A DNA stretch of 9,516 nt from Bacteroidales bacterium. Lineage in GTDB: Bacteria > Bacteroidota > Bacteroidia > Bacteroidales > VadinHA17. Below, piece after piece: positions 7,177 to 9,516 of this stretch. The notes beneath the pieces are model-generated. The model searched no databases. It was not told the origin of the DNA and saw only the letters and a program-made list of their open reading frames with translations. The stretch spans positions 1-9,516 of the forward strand of contig JAOZKQ010000063.1 of NCBI GenBank assembly GCA_029935275.1, in the 5' to 3' direction. Position numbers and translations under genes: made by a program. Every line of letters starts with the position of its first letter. Positions within the stretch are counted from its first letter, which is position 1.

Positions 7177-7274
7177 CTTTTCATTTATTTATGTTTAACA
7201 ATAAGAACATAAGCACCATCAAAAAAGATGAATTTCTAATTTAGATTAACTTTAACCCTTTTACATCATAAATT

Positions 7275-7724
7275 ATGAGCCTTGAAGAACAAATAATGGA
7301 GGAAATTAAAACGGCAATGAAAGCCAGGGACAAAGAAAGCCTGGAAGCTCTGCGTGCCGTTAAGTCAGCTTTGCTACTTGTAAAAACAGAAAAAGGGAGC
7401 CAGGAATTGAATGAGGCAGGAGAAATTGCCATTCTTCAAAAGCTGGTAAAACAGCGGAAAGACTCGGCTGAAATTTACATGAAACAGAAAAGGGATGACC
7501 TCTACCAAAAAGAAATAAAAGAAGCTGAAGTTATTGGCAAATTTCTCCCTGAACAGATGGGAACGGAAGAACTTGAGCAATCATTAAAAGCAATTATTGA
7601 AAGAACAGGAGCTTCTACAATGGCAGATATGGGAAAAGTTATGGGTGCTGCCAACAAACAACTTGCAGGCAAGGCAGATGGAAGAAGCATCGCTGAAACA
7701 GTAAAGAAACTTTTAAGCACTTAA
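7275..7724 (+). CDS. GatB/YqeY domain-containing protein
   Basis: This cytosolic all-helical protein of 149 residues has the normal length for the YqeY family, which shares a domain with the tail of the GatB subunit of tRNA-dependent amidotransferases. Family features seen: an N-terminal LEEQIMEEIKTAMKARDKESLEALRAVKSAL helix pair, a central VKQRKDSAEIYMKQKRDDL helix, and EAEVIGKFLPEQM. The C-terminal domain has ADMGKVMGAANKQLAGKADGRSIAETVKKLL, where the DMGKVMG and GKADG(R) turns are characteristic. It lacks the GatB catalytic domain. The exact role of stand-alone YqeY proteins is unsettled; a link to tRNA or translation is inferred from the domain. The ATG start has no Shine-Dalgarno. The stop lies 17 bp before the BrkB-family gene, so this is probably the first gene of a three-gene operon. 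Confidence 0.93.
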   Translation: MSLEEQIMEEIKTAMKARDKESLEALRAVKSALLLVKTEKGSQELNEAGEIAILQKLVKQRKDSAEIYMKQKRDDLYQKEIKEAEVIGKFLPEQMGTEELEQSLKAIIERTGASTMADMGKVMGAANKQLAGKADGRSIAETVKKLLST

Positions 7725-7741
7725 TTTTTTAGCTATATCCT

Positions 7742-8692
7742 GTGACTGCCAACACTCAGCAACAAGAAATACAAAAAAAATCTATTTTTAACCAGGTTAA
7801 ACACTGGCTACTTACTGGCTCACCGCCTGGTTTCCAGGGCATTCCCTTAAGCTACGTTATTCATTTTTTCATTAAAGGATTTCAAAAAGGCTCGCTGGTC
7901 ACACGGGCATCAGCCATTGCATTTAACATATTATTGGGGTTGCTTCCTTCAATGATCTTTTTATTTACATTGATTCCATTTATACCCATCCCTAATTTTC
8001 AGGCAGAGTTGCTTCTCCTGTTTGAAAGCCTACTTCCTGAAAATGTATTCTCCCTCCTGGAGAATACCCTCACCGAAGTTGTTACAGAAAAAAGGAATGG
8101 ATTGCTCATCTTAATTTTTCTGGCCACTATCCTGTTCTCCACCAATGGTATCCATGCAGTAATCAATGCATTCAATGTATCTTCACATAAATTCGAAACC
8201 CGGACATGGATTTCACAAAGAATTACATCATTATTCCTTGTGTTCATTATTTTCCTGATGCTTTCTGTTGCTGTTTTTATCATGGTCGCAGGTCGCTTTT
8301 CACTGGATAAGATGGCAGAATTGGATATAATAAAATTAGATTCTACTTATTTTCTCTTTTCTACTGCAAAATGGTTTCTTTTTCTTATCCTTATTTTCTT
8401 TGCAATATCAACGCTCTATTACAAAATACCTGCCGAAGAAAAGGAATGGAGGTTTTTCTCTCCCGGAGCCATCATGGCCACCTTTCTGTTCCTGGTTTCT
8501 TCCATCGGATTTACAGCTTACGTAAATAACTTTGGTCAGTACAACAAACTATACGGCTCCATTGGTACAATTATGGTTATATTATTATGGCTGTATTTCA
8601 ATTCAATAATCTTATTGGCCGGTTTTGAACTGAATGCAAGTATAAAGACTGCAAACAAAATAACAGGAGACCACGATATTAATACTGGCTAA
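7742..8692 (+). CDS. YihY/BrkB family inner-membrane protein
   Basis: This is a polytopic membrane protein of 316 residues, with an N-terminal cytosolic stretch and about six membrane segments near 58-80, 119-143, 161-184, 198-217, 230-251 and 264-286. Family marks are RASAIAFNILLGLLPS (55-70), the LYYKIP turn after TM4 (215-220), FSPGAIMAT (229-237) and the closing YGSIGTIMVILLWLYFNSII followed by LLAGFELNA. The family was once called ribonuclease BN by mistake and is also named after Bordetella BrkB. Its transport or envelope function is not firmly known. The start is GTG at 7742: a TAG at 7730-7732 closes the frame upstream, and the next in-frame Met falls inside TM1. The stop codon abuts the pdxH ATG directly (TAAATG), which suggests co-translation. 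Confidence 0.92.
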   Translation: MTANTQQQEIQKKSIFNQVKHWLLTGSPPGFQGIPLSYVIHFFIKGFQKGSLVTRASAIAFNILLGLLPSMIFLFTLIPFIPIPNFQAELLLLFESLLPENVFSLLENTLTEVVTEKRNGLLILIFLATILFSTNGIHAVINAFNVSSHKFETRTWISQRITSLFLVFIIFLMLSVAVFIMVAGRFSLDKMAELDIIKLDSTYFLFSTAKWFLFLILIFFAISTLYYKIPAEEKEWRFFSPGAIMATFLFLVSSIGFTAYVNNFGQYNKLYGSIGTIMVILLWLYFNSIILLAGFELNASIKTANKITGDHDINTG

Positions 8693-9337
8693 ATGGGAAA
8701 TCCCAATCTTTTAAAATACAGAAAAGAATATAATGCAGGTTTTTTGGATGAAAAGAACCTGCCGGAGACCCCTGATGTATTGTTTGAACAATGGTTGAAC
8801 CATGCCATAAATTCTGGTGCTGAAGAACCGCTGGCCATGAACCTGGCTACATCCACAACAGGAGGGAAACCTTCATCAAGAATTGTATTATTACGCGAAT
8901 TCAATAAAAAAGGACTGGTATTTTATACAAACTATAAAAGCCGGAAAGGAAAAGAGATATTTAAAAACCATTATGCTGCAGTTAACTTTTTCTGGCCTTT
9001 ACTGGAACGACAAATCCGGATTGAAGGTGAAATTATAAAAACAAAAAAACAAGACTCAGACCGGTATTTTAAGAGCCGGCCTGCTGAAAGCCAGATCAGT
9101 GCCATTATTTCGGAGCAAAGCAAACAAATCCCCTCCCGCCATTTTCTGGAAAAACAATTTCAGGATATAAAAACAAGCCTTTTTGAAAAAGATATCATGC
9201 GGCCTGAAAACTGGGGAGGCTATATTCTTATCCCTTCCCTATATGAATTCTGGCAGGGAAGGCCCCACCGGCTCAACGACAGAATTGTATATACTTTAGA
9301 TAATGAAAATTGGGAGAAATGCCGGCTCGCACCTTAA
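8693..9337 (+). CDS. pdxH: Pyridoxamine/pyridoxine 5'-phosphate oxidase
   Basis: PdxH is an FMN enzyme that oxidises PNP or PMP to PLP with O2, the last step of one vitamin B6 route and of salvage. At 214 residues it has the usual length, and both ends are intact. The N-terminus has YRKEYNAGFL (9-18), equivalent to the RREY substrate lid of the E. coli enzyme. FMN-site motifs are SRIVLL (62-67), FYTNYKSRKGKE (77-88) and WPLLERQIRIEG (101-112). RYFKSRPAESQI (124-135) and NWGGY (173-177) follow, and the C-terminus EFWQGRPHRLNDR (185-197) ends in the conserved RLAP. The signature RLHDR reads RLNDR here: Asn196 replaces the usual active-site His (E. coli His199). The frame abuts the BrkB-family stop with no gap. 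A nested palindrome starts at its stop codon and may end the transcript. Confidence 0.96.
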   Translation: MGNPNLLKYRKEYNAGFLDEKNLPETPDVLFEQWLNHAINSGAEEPLAMNLATSTTGGKPSSRIVLLREFNKKGLVFYTNYKSRKGKEIFKNHYAAVNFFWPLLERQIRIEGEIIKTKKQDSDRYFKSRPAESQISAIISEQSKQIPSRHFLEKQFQDIKTSLFEKDIMRPENWGGYILIPSLYEFWQGRPHRLNDRIVYTLDNENWEKCRLAP

Positions 9338-9500
9338 CTAGTCTTTGCAAGAAAACGTCAAATACTGCGTTACTCTCGTCTTGAAAACAGTCATTTACGA
9401 AAGTAAACTCCTTGGTTTTCAAGACTTCGAAAGCCTTGTCTTTGACGCCTTCTTATCAAAGACTTAAAAAAGAGGTGTTTTCTTGCAGGCACTAACTATA
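9335..9500. repeat. Nested palindromic element starting at the pdxH stop codon
   Basis: Three sets of arms nest inside one another. The outer pair is TGCAAGAAAAC (9346-9356) and GTTTTCTTGCA (9477-9487), perfect over 11 bp and extended with mismatches through 9335-9345 and 9488-9500. Next come GTCAAA (9357-9362) and TTTGAC (9441-9446). After a 15-base internal loop on each side come GTCTTGAAAAC (9378-9388) and GTTTTCAAGAC (9415-9425), perfect over 11 bp. The core is TTTAC-GAAA-GTAAA (9394-9407). A further 7-bp stem, GTCTTTG/CAAAGAC, lies at 9439-9464. The right half carries about 30 extra bases (9447-9476). It has no transposase gene. It could be a dispersed intergenic repeat or MITE, or a bidirectional terminator. 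It is palindromic enough to fold as RNA or as extruded DNA. Confidence 0.75.
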
Positions 9501-9516
9501 AGAATCTTTTTACTTT

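Noticed and set aside
9272..9449. Open frame on the minus strand across the palindrome and the end of pdxH, of about 58 codons
   Set aside because: It has no ATG and no promoter, and it runs antisense into the conserved end of pdxH. The palindrome, not coding pressure, explains the lack of stops.
9335..9500. Integron attC recombination site
   Set aside because: The nested arms recall attC, but the outer ends do not fit the RYYYAAC / GTTRRRY core sites, and there is no cassette-like gene order or integrase. pdxH is a housekeeping gene inside an operon.

Overview
The window looks like a chromosomal segment of a Bacteroidota (Bacteroidetes) bacterium. Four things point there. The DNA is AT-rich and the genes lack Shine-Dalgarno sequences. 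Several intergenic regions carry the Bacteroidota -7 promoter word TAnnTTTG. There is a DUF4783 protein, a family of this phylum. The left edge holds the N-terminus of a glycine-rich secreted protein of the kind that usually ends in a type IX secretion (T9SS) sorting domain. A pdxH gene, whose product uses O2, suggests an organism that meets oxygen. These lineage calls come from recalled family knowledge, not from a search.

Layout. Positions 1-887 (minus) hold the N-terminal 295 residues of a large exported Gly-rich protein that runs off the left edge. Positions 888-1180 are intergenic, with a promoter-like site for that gene and a small hairpin after the next one. Positions 1181-4879 (minus) encode a 1232-residue, 12-TM, NtrY-like sensor histidine kinase. 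58 bp upstream of it, also on the minus strand, lies rlmH (4938-5411), which methylates pseudouridine 1915 of 23S rRNA. A divergent AT-rich region of about 355 bp (5412-5766) carries promoter-like sites in both directions. It is followed on the plus strand by a two-gene unit: an exported DUF4783 protein (5767-6162) and nadC (6155-6997), which overlap by 8 bp. A 277-bp spacer (6998-7274) contains five tandem 8-bp units and a long imperfect inverted repeat. Then comes a tightly packed plus-strand set: a YqeY-like protein (7275-7724), a BrkB/YihY membrane protein (7742-8692) and pdxH (8693-9337). The window ends in a strongly structured nested palindrome (about 9335-9500) that begins at the pdxH stop codon.

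Function. Most of this is housekeeping: rRNA modification, de novo NAD synthesis (NadC) and PLP synthesis or salvage (PdxH). The less ordinary parts are the orphan kinase with three extracytoplasmic regions, the secreted protein translationally coupled to nadC, a PdxH with Asn in place of the signature active-site His, and the nested palindrome at the right edge. Half of the genes lack an ATG start (two TTG, two GTG). I found no tRNA, rRNA, CRISPR array, transposase or phage gene, and no clear evidence of an undescribed multi-gene system. The best candidates for something new are the right-hand palindromic element and the DUF4783-nadC coupling.
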